64,000 nt of DNA from Xanthostigma xanthostigma (Eukaryota; Arthropoda; Insecta; Raphidioptera; Raphidiidae), in assembly GCA_963575645.1 (NCBI GenBank), contig OY754464.1:6572001-6636000 (forward strand). The letters run 5' to 3'. How positions within the stretch are numbered: the first letter of the stretch is position 1; the number at the start of each line of letters is the position of its first letter. Both the position numbers and the translations under genes were made by a program. Positions 12,204-25,160 of this stretch are shown piece after piece. Under the pieces are notes generated by a model. It was not told the DNA's origin, made no database searches, and saw only the letters and a program-made list of their open reading frames with translations.

Positions 12204-13214
12204 TACAATTTCGAAAATATGGTCACTTTAGTAATATAGCAGTTCATAAAACACCATAATATTTAAAATGTTAATAAAAGCGTTATTACTGGACAATAAA
12301 ATCTGAATCATGATACCATACTGTGTTAAAATTAATAAGAGTTATTCAGATTGAGTTAGAAATAAATAAATAAATAATTCAATCAACTTGAAGCAATTCT
12401 TCCAGTATTCATTTTATTTATAATTAAGTGTAACAGTCTCATGTTTTTAGCGTGCGACGTGTAATATCTGTACTACACATTTTGATTACTCTGATAACAA
12501 TCTCTGAATAGGTTATTTGTAAACAAACAATATTATTGTTATATATACACATACAAAAATTATGAATGAAATAATGTTGAATATCATTCACAAAAAAAAA
12601 AAAGAAAATATCTTTGAACACAGTACAGTTTCAAATGAATCATAAATATTATGTTTAGAACACTGTCAACATACAGTTAAATAAACTATGATAAAATTTA
12701 TTCGATTAGCTAAAATTCTTGGGCACATCGACAATAATTGTAAAGGCCCTCACCTTACGTAAACTACATATCAGACTATTGCATGTTATTATCTATGATA
12801 CATTTATTATATAATTTACATGTTCAGATCACAATCATACAGCATACTGCACTCTGATTAGCCAGCAAACGACTGCGTGCGATATTTACAGCAGACATAC
12901 CGACTAATTTATCTACTTCTCGTGCACTCGTGCATACCGGATGGGTTAGTCCTAGCGGTAACGTATATAATAATAAAATGTGGCTGTGGGTGCAAGGATG
13001 CGTCAGAAGGGGATGAAACAACAACACTTGCCGACTTGCTGCTCTATTTTACTGAATTCTTCTTTTAAAAAAAGGGCACTAAGCGAATGATAACACTCGA
13101 TGGAAGATGATAATTATCTCGACTACACTAGAAAATATATATATATATATAAAACGGTAGCCATCGGGCACACCGTCCGGAAATAATGTCCCCGTCGACT
13201 ATAGGGTTTGACAC
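12204..13214. other. 3' flank of Pka-C1, likely including its 3' UTR
   Basis: No separate gene. The region lies immediately downstream of the Pka-C1 stop on the minus strand and has several possible AATAAA signals on that strand, for example near 12413. An (AT)n run of about 16 bases is at 13136-13152. Short ORFs on either strand at 12824-13068 overlap each other and lack motifs. Confidence 0.45.
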
Positions 13215-14276
13215 TCAAAATTCAGCAAACTCCTTGGCACACTTTTCTGTCGATGATATTTTCAGATTCTCTTCCTCGTAGTCGTCGAAATTGCTGGTGT
13301 CGCCGGGACCTTTGCAGCGTGGAATAAACGGCGCTTCAATCTTCTTCTGGAAGACTGCAATCCAGTCGGTGGACGCGAACCACTTGTGACCCTTGATATC
13401 GTTGACGCCGGCTTTCAGATTGCCGTAACGTTTAGTCAAGTCGACTTGAAGCAGGTTGCGTAGCAAATCTTTTAGATCCGATCCGAAATGCGATGGGAAT
13501 CGTACCTTGCCCGATACGATCTTTTCGTATATTTGTATCGGCTGATCGGCAAAGAACGGAGGGTATCCGGCAGCCATTTCGTAAACGAGTACGCCGAGAG
13601 CCCACCAATCGACGGCTTTATTATATCCTTTGCTCAAAATGATTTCGGGTGCGAGGTATTCAGGAGTTCCGCACAACGTCCAGGTGCGGCCTTTGACGCG
13701 CTTTGCGAATCCGAAATCTGTCACTTTCAGGTAACCTTGTGAGTCGATCAACAAGTTCTCCGGCTTCAGATCTCTGTAGATCAGATCCAGATAGTGTAAA
13801 TATTCAAATGCGAGCACTATCTGTGCCGCGTAAAACCGCGAATGTGGCTCTGAGAAGCGGCCGACTTTACGCAAATGCGAGAACATCTCACCACCTGGAA
13901 CATATTCCAGCACCATATATAAATTAGAATTGTCCTTAAAATGAAACTTGAGACTCACTAAAAACGGAAAACTGATTGCTTGTAAGATTCTTTTTTCATT
14001 GAGCGTATGCTCGACTTGCTTTAATTTCACTACTTTTTGTTTATCTAAAATCTTCATTGCATAGTACTCCTTGGTCGGTTTATGCTGCACTATCATAACG
14101 CGACCGAAGGAGCCTGTACCCAGTGTTTTTATTCGCTCGAAATCCTCTAGGCTGGCTGTGTTTGTCGGATTTTTCTTCCATTTTTCCTCGAACTCCTCCT
14201 TGGCTTGATCGAGGAACTCCTTGACGCTTTCGGCTGCGTCGACCTTCTTGTTTGCCGTACCGGCATTATTGCCCAT
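13215..14276 (-). CDS. Pka-C1: cAMP-dependent protein kinase catalytic subunit (PKA-C), complete, single coding exon
   Basis: This is the catalytic subunit of cAMP-dependent protein kinase, a Ser/Thr kinase held inactive by regulatory subunits until cAMP binds. The 353-residue ORF is full length for insect PKA-C (mammalian forms are about 350). Visible landmarks are an N-terminal MGN myristoylation signal, the glycine loop GTGSFG at 53-58, ATP lysine K75 (YYAMK), helix-C E94, catalytic loop YRDLKPEN with D169, DFG at 187-189, the activation segment [16 protein letters not shown] with T200 equivalent to mammalian T197, and the C-terminal hydrophobic motif FAEF. S341 sits where the mammalian S338 autophosphorylation site is. 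The start is fixed by the myristoylation signal. The coding region has no intron; I recall the Drosophila orthologue also being intronless, so this need not be a retrocopy. Both flanks are AT-rich and non-coding. Identification is very secure. Confidence 0.98.
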   Translation of the reverse strand: MGNNAGTANKKVDAAESVKEFLDQAKEEFEEKWKKNPTNTASLEDFERIKTLGTGSFGRVMIVQHKPTKEYYAMKILDKQKVVKLKQVEHTLNEKRILQAISFPFLVSLKFHFKDNSNLYMVLEYVPGGEMFSHLRKVGRFSEPHSRFYAAQIVLAFEYLHYLDLIYRDLKPENLLIDSQGYLKVTDFGFAKRVKGRTWTLCGTPEYLAPEIILSKGYNKAVDWWALGVLVYEMAAGYPPFFADQPIQIYEKIVSGKVRFPSHFGSDLKDLLRNLLQVDLTKRYGNLKAGVNDIKGHKWFASTDWIAVFQKKIEAPFIPRCKGPGDTSNFDDYEEENLKISSTEKCAKEFAEF

Positions 14277-15305
14277 GATTTTGACTTTTAAACCTTCCAG
14301 GGCTCAAGATGATTTCCTACAACGCCGCCAGTAGCACCGTTTTAGTATTGTGAAACCGTTCGACAATAAAACGGGACGTGGGGGGCGAACCGTCGACTTA
14401 GCTAATCGCCAACACTCCTCCCGTCACACACGCACGGATACGCACTCAAATGTCACTTCGCCTGGCCTGGCTGAGACACACGTCAACAGGAGGTATCCAA
14501 ATTCGCTGAGGTCGACATCTCAACGTCCAGTTACGGTCACAATTATTACTACAATATCACGAATTCGATTCTCTGCACAACCAAAACTTTGCACTTTATT
14601 GCACACGACACAAACATATACACACCGTCTAGTATTGTTGAACTTAAAATGGCTTCCTATGTCCCAGATTCACTGCAGTCTGTAATGAACACAAAGCAGG
14701 TAGACTGGTTCGACGGGTCAATCACTCGTTTACTGCATTGTACAAAAGATGTCAGGTCAATAGATTGAATTAGTGTACGCTCAGTGCTGCTTCCGTGGAA
14801 CTCATACGAACTAATAACCGGTAAATTAATCAATAGACCTTGCATTCTCTATCCTATGCTATATAGTGGTTATGGAGCGCTGACGTATGCACTAGATTTA
14901 GAAGGGGCGAAGAGGTGTAAGGATATTATATAGGTACTATATTTATGTAGATATATACCCCGGCATTTACGTACTACGTAGCCGGCGCGCTACGAATTTA
15001 CAAGGGGAAAGTTCAAAGAACCAATTGGATTTATACAACATTGACACCATTTATAAACTATAAAGTTAAACGCAATTGACGTGAGACACTGAAAAAAATT
15101 AACAAAATGATCATTACCCAATATCGAAGTAGACAATTTTTATGAACACCGTCACTGATTGTAATATTTTGAATTGGTTTTATATCGTAGCAATTAGTGG
15201 CAACTAAAAATTGATAGTGCTGTCTTCGTAATTCGTGAGGCCTAGACATTAGATGTTTATTTGGTGTTGTACACATTGCGTAATGAATTGTAGATTATAG
15301 ACACT
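14277..15305. other. 5' flank of Pka-C1, probable leader and promoter
   Basis: Upstream (minus strand) of Pka-C1. From 14277 to about 14600 the sequence is less AT-rich, with CpG dinucleotides, and is the likely 5' UTR or promoter. No splice pair or TATA element is certain. Beyond 14700 it returns to AT-rich non-coding DNA. Confidence 0.4.
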
Positions 15306-16290
15306 CGAGGAATGGTACTAATTTATGTCAAAATTCACATTTCAAAATTTTACAATATTTTTCGTTTTATTCAATACTAGTCATCCGCGTCATCGCACAT
15401 GTTAACAGAAATGTTATTTTCTTTATTATTTTATGTCAAATGCAAATATTTTTTAAGTTGGAATGGTTCTGTCGTCCAGTTGACTTGAAATTTTTAGTAA
15501 TTTATTATATTCTGATAAGTAGTTTAGAAAAAAAATATAACACCTACGGATATAGTTTCAATTTTTACCTGTTTTTATTATATTCGGTTTATCTTTTCAA
15601 TGTTTACGTGTAGGTACATATGTATGCAATAAAAAATGTTCATGGGCCCTAGACACTGCGTCTAATGGATATGTCGGTCCTAGGGTCTGAATCGCGGTTG
15701 TCGTACAGTCGTTTCAACAATACATTGTTAACAGTTATATTTTCATATTAAATCGTAAGTACTTACAGCGAAGTAAAAAAGAAGCACTCATAACTTTCTA
15801 AAGTCGAGACTCGAGACCAGTGGTGGGTACCACTTGGTAACTAACAAATGTGCCTCATTCGTGGATCACTACATAATGGATCAAATCTGATCTGACATAA
15901 ACAAAATGGAGAACGACAATATTATTACACATCATTCAGTTACAGAAAAAGAAATTAGGTAGCACAATAATGATTAGAATGGATAACTCGATTTGCTAAA
16001 TTACTTACAGATTGAATTTATATCGTTATTATCCCGTTTTTGACATTTTTATGTTAGTTACAAAAAGTCTTAAGAAATATGATCGTAACTGTGATAGATA
16101 TAAATTATCAAAAACTTATTGCAAAAAACTCGGGTCACAGTGCCAAAAGCCTGTCAACAATATATGTAGTGTATTTGTAATGCAAGCATTGTGGTTTAAT
16201 TTTTTTTCTTTTCTCAAAAATTAAAAGATATGATAAAAAGGTCAGATCTTACCACATCGTTGACAAAATAGATAACAAAAAAGTACGTTA
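15306..16290. other. Intergenic DNA with repeat remnants
   Basis: A diverged fragment around 15310-15370 resembles the GGAATGGTACTA repeat at 744-1010. No gene or intact element is supported; a 70-codon ORF at 16012 has no features. Confidence 0.4.
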
Positions 16291-16292
16291 TT

Positions 16293-16547
16293 GAAGTGAA
16301 AACTTCTTTAGCGGCGTTGTACACTTTTTTTGTAATGGGTAAAAAATGACTCGCGTCAGATCAAAAATTCGTAAGACCTGATCGAAAATGCGTAAGACCT
16401 GATCGAAAATTCGTAAGACGAAAAATTTTGTACACTTTTTTTGTAATGGGTAAAAAATGTTAAACTCGCGTCAGGACACGTGACCTGATCGAAAATTCGT
16501 AAGACGTTAATATTCAAGTTTTCACTTCTGCCGGCACTCCCAGAGTG
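16293..16547. mobile_element. Inverted-repeat element family M2, copy 1
   Basis: It starts GAAGTGAAAACTTCTTTAGC and ends with AAGTTTTCACTTCTGCCGGC. Between are short direct repeats of GATCGAAAATTCGTAAGAC and TTTTTTGTAATGGGTAAAAA. A second copy with the same structure is at 31137-31364. No transposase. Confidence 0.75.
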
Positions 16548-16559
16548 CAACCCGTCTTT

Positions 16560-18770
16560 TTTGTTCTTCGAAGATATAGTACCTAATTTGTAAATTATAG
16601 ACGCTAAACATGTTCTTCGTGGAATCAAAACAGAATGAAAATTGAAGATGTATATTTAGTTATTTTTTAATTGTTAATTTGTTGGTAGCTAAACTTCGAA
16701 AATTCGCCGCTACGCTTATTTGCAACGCCATCTAAAACTTTATGGAGGTACTTAGAACATTTTAGACGCTCACTGTACAAGTAAAAGCAAAATTTGGACC
16801 ATAAAGGCGTAATATATTTTTTGGTTTAAAATATTTCTGGCTGTACAGAAATTATTTAAAACATTGTATTTAGTTTTTGTGAAATATAGATAATGTTTAT
16901 CTGTAATATTATTAGTTATTACAATAAACCCTTTGTTATGTGAAGACACGTGCTACGCCTGTAATTTGTATTATAACAACCGGTATAGGCAACTTTACCT
17001 GTCCGCGATTGTCATTGATATGTGTAGACACATAGATGGAATGTAGTCTACAAACAAGGTACAAACGATCATAGATTTCCGACTAAAATCTCTTCTCTAT
17101 GACTAAATTGCACAGCTATAAATCTGTAATAAATTTACGATTTTAATCTTTGCAATTATGCAGCAAATAGAATAGGCTTTATTAAAGTGAATATCTGAAT
17201 TATTGATGTGAAACATCTAATGACGCGTTTGAATGGGAATAAAAACGAGCAATTGGCGCGACACTGTGATGATACGTCGTTCATTTTGTAGTTACTATTT
17301 CGTTAGATGACAGCGAGTAACGCTTGCTGCGTGTATGTGTAGCATTTTAACGCGGTTTTTGTTGACGGCGGAATCTAACTAGAATAATCATTTAAGTGGC
17401 ATACGACGAACATTTAGTTACTTTAATTTCGTTAGATGACAGCGCGTAACGTTTGCTGTGTGTATGCGTTGCATTATAATATGGCTTCTGTGTTTGTTTA
17501 TGTAGTTTAACGTGAGTAAATAATATAATTTATGTGCGTTGCTATATATTAGTAAGTTGCATGATAAGGCGAAATTTAGTTACTAGAAATCTTATTCAGA
17601 TGTGTGCGTCAACCAGGTTGTACATTTCTATGTAACATGTGATAGTCTATGTTACTGACGCGTGCTGTTGTATAGTTGCATAACAAGTTGGGGCTGGGGG
17701 ACAACCAGCAGGTGATACCTAAACTGAAGACGCAAGCTGAAGTCAAATGCAGTATCCCTCAGTAGCGTCCGCATAAGGTCTTTGTTTGTTTTAAAATGCT
17801 TCAAATGCGAAATATATAGGGAACTAATTTATATCAGATTACTCACAATGGATATTATTGATTTTCAACTGAAAGTAGTAACGCAAAGTTATAGATTATA
17901 TTTGTGTGTTTTCTCATTCAAGGTTGCCGTCAGGCGGAGTAGGGTGTTCCCCCCCCCCCGGAAAAATACCTTTTCATAAAAACATGTTGATTACTTTTGT
18001 CTCCTCCTAGAAAATTTTCTAGCGGCGCCCATATCCCTAACGACCCTAACCACAGTCATTTCTATAATTTCCGGCTGGCAGTTTGTTTGTTCCGAAAACC
18101 ACTGAACTAATTTTAATCTGATTTTGACAATAGTGTTTCGTAAAAAGTAGCTATGAATTAGTGAATACGATTTACGTCCCTCAACGGCCTCAACTGATGT
18201 AGATGGTACTGAGTCAGTGAAATCAGATAAATTCGCTGTATTATACAGTTCTGTATTGTTCCCTGTTCTTTCATCTTTGCTTTGTGTGCAGTTAACCCAC
18301 TGGTCTCTAATAAGTGGATTGCAGAAAGACAAAGACTACTTCCTATATTATACAAGTCATGAAACCGCTTTTAGAAGCAGCAGCAGGGTCGCTGAACGTG
18401 TACAAGACGTACGGAGGGAGAGGTGACCTTGAGGCGATAATTTTGGCGGGAAATTTGATTAATAATACATCTTACGTTCACTACGCTATAGATAATAATA
18501 TTATCTAGATAAGATGTTCACACAGTATATTAACGCTTTTGGTAGTGTGATGGAACTTTTGGCTGAAAATTTAGGAAACATTTTTAAATATCAATACAGC
18601 TAACGCGCGCTTATATGTTACAGCGTGGTTACCACCCTAAATAATAATGCGTTTAACGACTAACGTTCGTTTCTCGACTTTATCATAACAGACACTGCCG
18701 TTATTTTCTAAATTTTTAAACTTCAGTTTAATTAATAGCAATGCGTGAATGAAGGAATATTTAGGAAATT
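16560..18770. other. Intergenic DNA, no gene recognised
   Basis: AT-rich with two related stretches at about 17280-17350 and 17400-17470 that share TCGTTAGATGACAGCG and GCGTGTATG, a diverged direct repeat with a period near 128 bp. A C-run is at 17951-17960. The sequence at 17990-18240, read on the minus strand, looks like a diverged retroelement 3' region. No coding gene is supported. Confidence 0.45.
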
Positions 18771-18772
18771 AG

Positions 18773-19032
18773 GATAATGCAGGCAGCTTTTTGATCATAT
18801 TAGTTGGAAATCCGGTCATGGCCTTGAATAACGAACTAACCCGATATTTATCTGGAATTATTAAGGGAAACAATTGAAAACCAAGATAGCCGGTACATGA
18901 GTTGCCATTACTCGGCGAGAGGCAGCAGGAAAAAGTTCCAGCCACATCTGCTCCCTCCGGTATTCGAACGAACCTAGTATCTCCCGAATACGAGTCTAAT
19001 GCTCTCACCACTAGGCTACACCTCTCGGTGAT
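18773..19032 (-). repeat. tRNA-derived SINE
   Basis: On the minus strand a tRNA-like head has box A (TAGCCTAGTGGTGAGAG), an anticodon region ACTCGTATTC and box B-like GGTTCGTTCGAATACC. It is followed by a non-tRNA body and a LINE-like tail ending near 18773. Boxes A and B are the internal RNA polymerase III promoter. The 90-codon ORF over it is not a gene. Confidence 0.75.
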
Positions 19033-20749
19033 ACAACTCACACTAAATACGAATACAGAAAATACGCTTTGAAAATTACTGTCATAACAATCCGCTCACC
19101 TATCAGATATAAACATGGCGATAAGACAAGGAAACCATTTTATTGAAATGACGTAAAAAGACGTCACAAATTTAAAAGTTGTTCATTTTCTTTTATCTCA
19201 AGTTTCTTACCGATATAGCAAGGCCAGAGAGTGGATTTGCAACGAAATACAAATCTGGCTTCGATAAGAATTACACCAACTACCGCGAAGTGTAGTTCTG
19301 CCTGTACCATCACAATGGCTACTATTCTCAATCCATTAATTAGAAATCGGTGAGTTAATTTTGCCGGAAAGTCCAGTCACCCAATGTGTTCCCTTGAAGT
19401 TATTCAGAAGACAACCGTGAATCATGATCAAAAGTGGCCGTGTTTAGTGTTAGAAAAAACCCGAAAACTCAACGATTTGCTTCATGTTAATTAATTATCA
19501 CTAGACTTTATTCTTAGTTCAATTATGAATTATAATCGCGTGTTTTAACATATTAATTCATATTTTACACAGATTGTTCGAAAACTATTCTGGACATACA
19601 CAGTTAATGCAACAATACGTTCGTAAAATGATCCATTTAGTGCTAGTACGTAAATTAAACACAAAAATTACGTGAAAACCAGCTTTTTTTTGTAGGGGAT
19701 AGCTGCCTATAAATGTAAATATATGACTCGTAACTTAAAATTCGCTGAAGTAGTTTTTCCATAACGTCACCACTCGTAACATAATAACCTGCATTACGTT
19801 CTAGATACATAAACTACTGTTTTATCATTTCACGCTTTAGGATTATAACATGACGTGCCTGAGCTATCGAATAATTTGCGATCGACGGTTTGTGTACGCC
19901 TTGGTGCGTCGATTTGAAACAAAAGCCTATAAGAGGTACGTGTTTGGAGAGCCTATCCACTATCCATGGGATGTGTTGATTAACAATACCTAGTCAATAG
20001 GTGTTAGGTAGACAATTTTTTATAACAAATTGCTAAACGTAGATGAAGTAGCGTCATGAAACTTTCCGAGACATAAATGGCTACATTTGTTGAGTTCTGA
20101 CTGCTCTCAATACTAAATTCTAGCACAGGCTTGACTACTTTGGTCCAGGTGAACATTAAAATTAACGGGAGACTTATAAATAGGGTTCTACTGTATGTCG
20201 GTACATTTCCACGACAAGCGGTGGTGTTGTATGAATTATAATCTTTTCAATTTTTATTAGTTTCAGTATACACCTTGTACACTATTGGTGTACGCACATT
20301 TTGTATGGGTCTGAAAAATAATGTTATTTAATATACTGGGTCTTTTCATTTAGTGTTAGACGGATACATAATTTAGTCATTCGATAAAACAGTTGAAATG
20401 CTGATTTACATTTTGCAGGACGTGCAAATCAATAGAAAAATAAATAATAATGTCATCTTAATTTATAACTCATAGAGTCATAAGTCATAACATATTATTA
20501 CATAAACTTATGAGCAAATTTATAATATTATTATTATATCCGGATTTCGTCACATTTCTATCCAAGATCTTCAAAGCCAAAGCAGCAATAAAAACACCGG
20601 CGTCCGGCGTAAATTCAACACGTAGTGTGGAATAACACGGGAAATAGACCTTTATAAAATACGTTAATATGATAGTATTTCCTAAATGCCGACGTTAAAC
20701 CGGTGTACGGTGAAATAGGGGGACAGGGGCCCGCGACGTGAAGGGTTTG
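19033..20749. other. Intergenic DNA, no gene recognised
   Basis: Nothing beyond AT-rich non-coding sequence and short chance ORFs could be supported. Confidence 0.4.
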
Positions 20750-21018
20750 AGACAACATTTGCTATCTTCGTTTTGAAGCGCGCGGGAACCTTTTCGACCG
20801 GTTAACTTGCCCATGCGTATTTCATAGTTTATTTCACAATTCATGTTCTTTCCTTTTCTAACGCACTACCTTCCAAGTACTCTCGTTTCTTTTACTCGTT
20901 ACGGTTTCATTCGAGCGTCGACCGTCCAAGTGTAGTGTGCCGAGAAGTTCTGTGTTAAACTTTTATTAATTTTTTAAAATTGCTTTTTTTTGAAAACATT
21001 TAAATTTAAAACGATACA
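20750..21018 (+). promoter_or_regulatory. Probable promoter and 5' UTR of the small disordered-protein gene
   Basis: The stretch just before the ATG at 21019 is richer in GC and CpG than the surrounding DNA between about 20760 and 20945 and contains pyrimidine-rich runs. It then becomes AT-rich as a plausible leader. No TATA box at a convincing distance or clear initiator could be fixed, so the transcription start is unknown. This is inference from position and base composition. Confidence 0.35.
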
Positions 21019-22640
21019 ATGGCAGATACAGTAGCAGAGAAAAAGTAAGTATAATTATTATAAACAGTACCATTTGCATTAAACAGTTTTTAACGAATTT
21101 CCTCTTCTCATTATTGTGCAAGAGAACCACATACACCGCATAAGATGGCTCGTAATTTCCGTTTCGCTGTGTTGCGTATGGGTGCATGTGTTCGACTTTA
21201 TTTAAACATTTACCTGTTCGCTGAAGCACATAGACGAGAAATTTGATAAATACAAGTTTAACAAAAATGTAACAGTTATAATTAAATAAAAAGTTGCCAT
21301 GTGAGAAACTTCACATCAAATCTATATGAATTTGCAGACCGGTAATTGCGTTTTTAAAGTTGTTTATATGAAAACTATCATAATAATGATGTATATTTTA
21401 TTTTTTTACTTAAAATCAGGGAAATATTACGTACTTTTCATTAAAATCTGTAATAAATCTGCAAACACCCAATTTGGCGCCTTTAGTTTCGCAAGCCGGC
21501 GCAATTAATGTGTGGAGCCACTGTTAGGCGTTCTTAAATTAATTTCTATTCACAATTGAATAGTGCTGGCAGCTGGCGGGAATATTCGGACTATACTTTA
21601 TACATCATAAACATTGTTGCTAATGCTATGCATCCCTCGTTCGTAATTCTTTGCAAAATTAATAGAATATAGAAATACATAATACTTAACGAATTTATAT
21701 GTAAAATGTAAATAGATGTCAATATTGTTGTCATAATTATTCGTATTTTATTTTTGACAAAGCAATTAAACTGGAAATAAAATTACTTGTAAGCAGTGGC
21801 GTGTAAAAGTAATTTCAATTTTAAATGTTTATAATTGTGGATAACAGAACTAGTGATTATTGCCGTAGTGTAACAGTATAATACAAATTATTAGTTTGTA
21901 TTATTGAAATATTTTATAACAATAATCAATTACTAATAGCTTTGTTCTTGTTTTTTTTATAATCATGAACATCAAAAGCCCCGTTATCCAAATTTTTATT
22001 TCTAGAGCATCTGACTTTAAAGTTCGAAATTTTGCCTTATTGTTGAATGGACAGTCTCCAGTAGAACAGAGAAATGATAGTTGTTTTTATTATGTGTGAA
22101 AATTTTAATTGGTATAATCATTACACATCCATGGGAAAATCTATTGTTGTACGATTTTACGACAATGTTTCAAGCGTTAACAATTAACAATAAAAAGCAA
22201 TAGTTCTACTTACTTTAAACTTTAAACAGTTTAGCTAAGTAGTTACCAATATTTTCTGAGTTGCGAGCCAAATTTTTACGGAAATTTGATTGTTCGCTCA
22301 ACGTATGTTAACGGTATAATTTGATAATGCCTTTTTTTTAATCGGTTCAGTTGTTCTTGAACAAACTGAGACACAAAAATTGTAAGTTGAAATTTTGGTA
22401 AAAACTCACAATTCCGAATTAGGGTTTTATTATTTGTATTCATTATACCTATATGCCCAGAATATACTGGTAAGGAGACGACCATTAATAACGTGGTGTT
22501 TTTAGTGTATTTGCCATAAGGCACTTACACTATTGGCGTCGGTCGGATGGTGGGACCTAGGGGTCGGACCAAAATTTCTCGACGTTTCATAGCCTCCTAA
22601 GAAGTTTGGCACCATTTTTGGAAAAGTCTGTTTATATATG

Positions 22641-22675
<35 letters not shown>

Positions 22676-23825
22676 ATATAAGTGTACGGGCAATAACTTT
22701 CGAAGGAGTTAATTAATTTTAACGAAATTTGGACTACATATTTAAATCCATCACCGCACGAAGCCTATTTAAAATGGGCCCGATCGGGCCACTTTAAGGT
22801 TAGGTTTTAGGGGTTGAAAAATATTTTTGGGCCCAAAAATACCGATAAATTTCTCCGAATCGTTTCAAAATTAAAATTTAACCCTTTAGTAATGATTAAA
22901 ATGTGCTACCAAAGTTTCATTAAAATCGGCCCGACAGGACCGGACTTAAAAATTTTATGAAAACGTTAGTTTGTAGATAGGGATTTATTTAGTGAAGGGT
23001 GAATTTAATTTGTTGTATTAATAGTAATATTAAAATTAAGAAAAAAATATTATTTTAAGGGGTGTATTAAGGGGTTAAATTTTGTATTTTGTTCAAAAAT
23101 TAAGTAAGTTCATATAAGGGAGTCACACTGTCTATAATAGCAAATACACTATATTGTCGGCAGGGTTTCGCACTGCGACCCGAGTTTTTTTTATGTTGGA
23201 CCCCCCTTCTTTTAAATGAGATTTGGTGAGATTTTGCCCCTCCCCCATTTTGAACTATTGAAATAAATGGACGTCCCCTAACTAAAGATATAAATAATGC
23301 AGATCCTTTTTGTGCGCCTAAAAGCATATTTTATTGTTTCTTTTCTTTTCAGAGAAACAACTACCCCAGTAGAATCGCCAGAAAAAAAAGAAAAGGAAAT
23401 TGAAAAAGTCCCTGCAGCAGAACCTGAAGAAAAAGCCGCTGAAAACGGTGACGCAAAAAACAATAAAGAAAATGGCTCAGCGGAAGAGAAATCTGAGACC
23501 GCTGAAAATGGCGAAGCAAAAGGTATTTATTGTACAGGGTGTTTCAGGAGAAAGGGTTCATCATTTTGAGCAAAAAGTTAACAATGTGTGGCCAATTCTT
23601 AATTGAGAAATGGTTTATAGACGTAGGGTGTTTTTATTTATTTATTCGACCACATGTATGTTTAAATTTTTAGAAGCCTGCAGTATAAAACGAAAATCAA
23701 CTGGCGGTGGAGATGCCACTGAAGAAGGTACACCTGCTGACGGAACGCCCGAAAAGAAAGCAAAATTGAGCGACAAAGCGGCTGAAGCTGAATCGAATGG
23801 AGACAGTGAAGCAGCAAAAGCTTAA
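21019..23825 (+). CDS. Small acidic, disordered nuclear-type protein (prothymosin-like composition), 3 exons
   Basis: Three exons join to a 115-residue protein: 21019-21044, 23353-23522 and 23674-23825. Intron 1 starts GTAAGT and ends TTTTCAG; intron 2 starts GTATTT and ends TTTTTAG. The reading frame is kept across both joins (phases 2 and 1). The product starts MADTVAEKKE and is almost all Glu, Lys, Ala, Asn, Ser and Thr, with repeated AENG/AEEK-like blocks, no cysteine except one near exon 3 start, and basic patches SIKRKS and PEKKAKL that look like a bipartite nuclear signal. It has no folded domain. The composition recalls prothymosin/parathymosin-type chromatin-associated acidic proteins and small insect proteins of the same kind, but I cannot show orthology. 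The ATG lies in the context acaATGG. Downstream AT-rich sequence with several AATAAA-like hexamers (for example near 24650, 25361 and 25951) could be a long 3' UTR. Confidence 0.85.
22620..22682. repeat. (TA)n microsatellite
   Basis: About 60 bases of alternating TA with two small interruptions, inside intron 1 of the small disordered-protein gene. The adjoining 22690-23000 segment (GGGCCCGATCGGGCC; TTTCATTAAAATCGGCCCG) resembles the tail of a retroelement or Helitron remnant. Confidence 0.8.
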
Positions 23826-24888
23826 ATGATCCTATTTTAAAATTAGGTTATTATTATTTAAATAACATTTTCATCTAGAAAAAAAAACAAACACATACCT
23901 GTTCATAGAATAAATAAGTATTTGGCGTCTGCAAAGATTGAAACCAAAGTTCGCTGATCAGATGTAAATTAACTACAAAACTCGGTGTCCCCCGGACAAT
24001 CGCTTGCAGACATTTCTCTAAGGTAAACCAGTACAGAGAAGCACCGCACCGTTTGCATTTAGTTTTTCTTAATATTGTGCATAGCACAGAATGTAATTTT
24101 TCTTTTAATTAACATTCCTTTTCTTACGCAAGAAATTGATTTATCTGATATATTCCAAAGCAGTCTAATTTTTATTTGTTAAAAGGTGCTTAATTTAAAA
24201 TCTCAAGATTTTTTTCGCAATGTAATTGCTTTTAATTTTAGGCTACCAATTTTTTTGTACTTATTTTCTATTATTATAAATATTAGTGCTTAGGTGGTAA
24301 CCCAGGGTTGCACACATTCATTGCACAAAATTCAACGCTATTTTTTGTGTCTGTATGGATTGTACAATATCACTAAGGAATCTAAAGTTCAAACTATACC
24401 AATATTGTGATTTTTAATCTGCTAAATATAACTTATATTTAATTATAAATTAAAATATTCAATCATATCTCAGTGCCAACATAGTGTGGTGCATTTTTTT
24501 CTGCTTGGCAGACTTCACCTTTTTTTTTTGTTTGATTTAAAAAAAGAAAAAAATAACTGAAAATTTAGTCTAGTTCTATTCTTCTAACGAGGAAAGTGCA
24601 TATCATTTTTATTTGATAGACCTTTAATTCAGATTTCAAATACCTTCAAAAAATAAATTTTGTATTGTAGCTTCGCTTACTAAAAAAACGCTTCTAAAAT
24701 CTTGCGTGCTGGCATACGCGCTGGAAACAAAACACTGGACCTTGCGTTCATACGTCAAGATGGCCGCATTCCACGGCACGTGACGTCACGCTAACAGGTG
24801 CTCTGTTTGTGGTACATGATTTTTAAATTAATTCATATTTTAACACCAATTTTCCCAATCAAAGTTTCGCTGGGTAACAATGCTTATT
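23826..24888 (+). other. Downstream flank / possible 3' UTR of the small disordered-protein gene
   Basis: AT-rich sequence following the stop codon at 23825. It has no other gene. AATAAA-like signals near 24650 could end the transcript. Confidence 0.4.
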
Positions 24889-25160
24889 CCGGGTGTTTTT
24901 TTTGAAAACTGAACATTTTTCTTTAAAAAACAACGGGTTGAATAAAAAAAAGTTCATAGGAAAGTTGTTGAGTCTCGAGGGGGAAATCGTTAGGACACAA
25001 TAACCGTCCCATCACCTCACCCCTTAGCAGGGGAAGGGGGCGGTTATTGTGTTCAAACGGATTTCCCCCTCGAAACCCAACAAGTTTTGTTCAAACATTT
25101 TTTTTTATTCAACCCGTTTTTTAAAGAAAAACGTCCAAAGTTTTCAAAAAAACACCCGGT
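24889..25160. mobile_element. Large hairpin (foldback) element
   Basis: Arms of about 130 bp are inverted copies. The outer end reads CCGGGTGTTTTTTTTGAAAA, the middle ACGGGTTGAATAAAAAAAA, and the inner part CTCGAGGGGGAAATC followed by ACACAATAACCG. The loop holds ACCTCACCCCTTAGCAGGGG. No ORF. Confidence 0.85.

Noticed and set aside
12824..13068. Overlapping small ORFs on both strands downstream of Pka-C1
   Set aside because: No motif, low-complexity content, and position in the likely 3' UTR.
18769..19041. 90-codon minus-strand ORF
   Set aside because: It coincides with a tRNA-derived SINE, and the reading frame crosses its pol III boxes.
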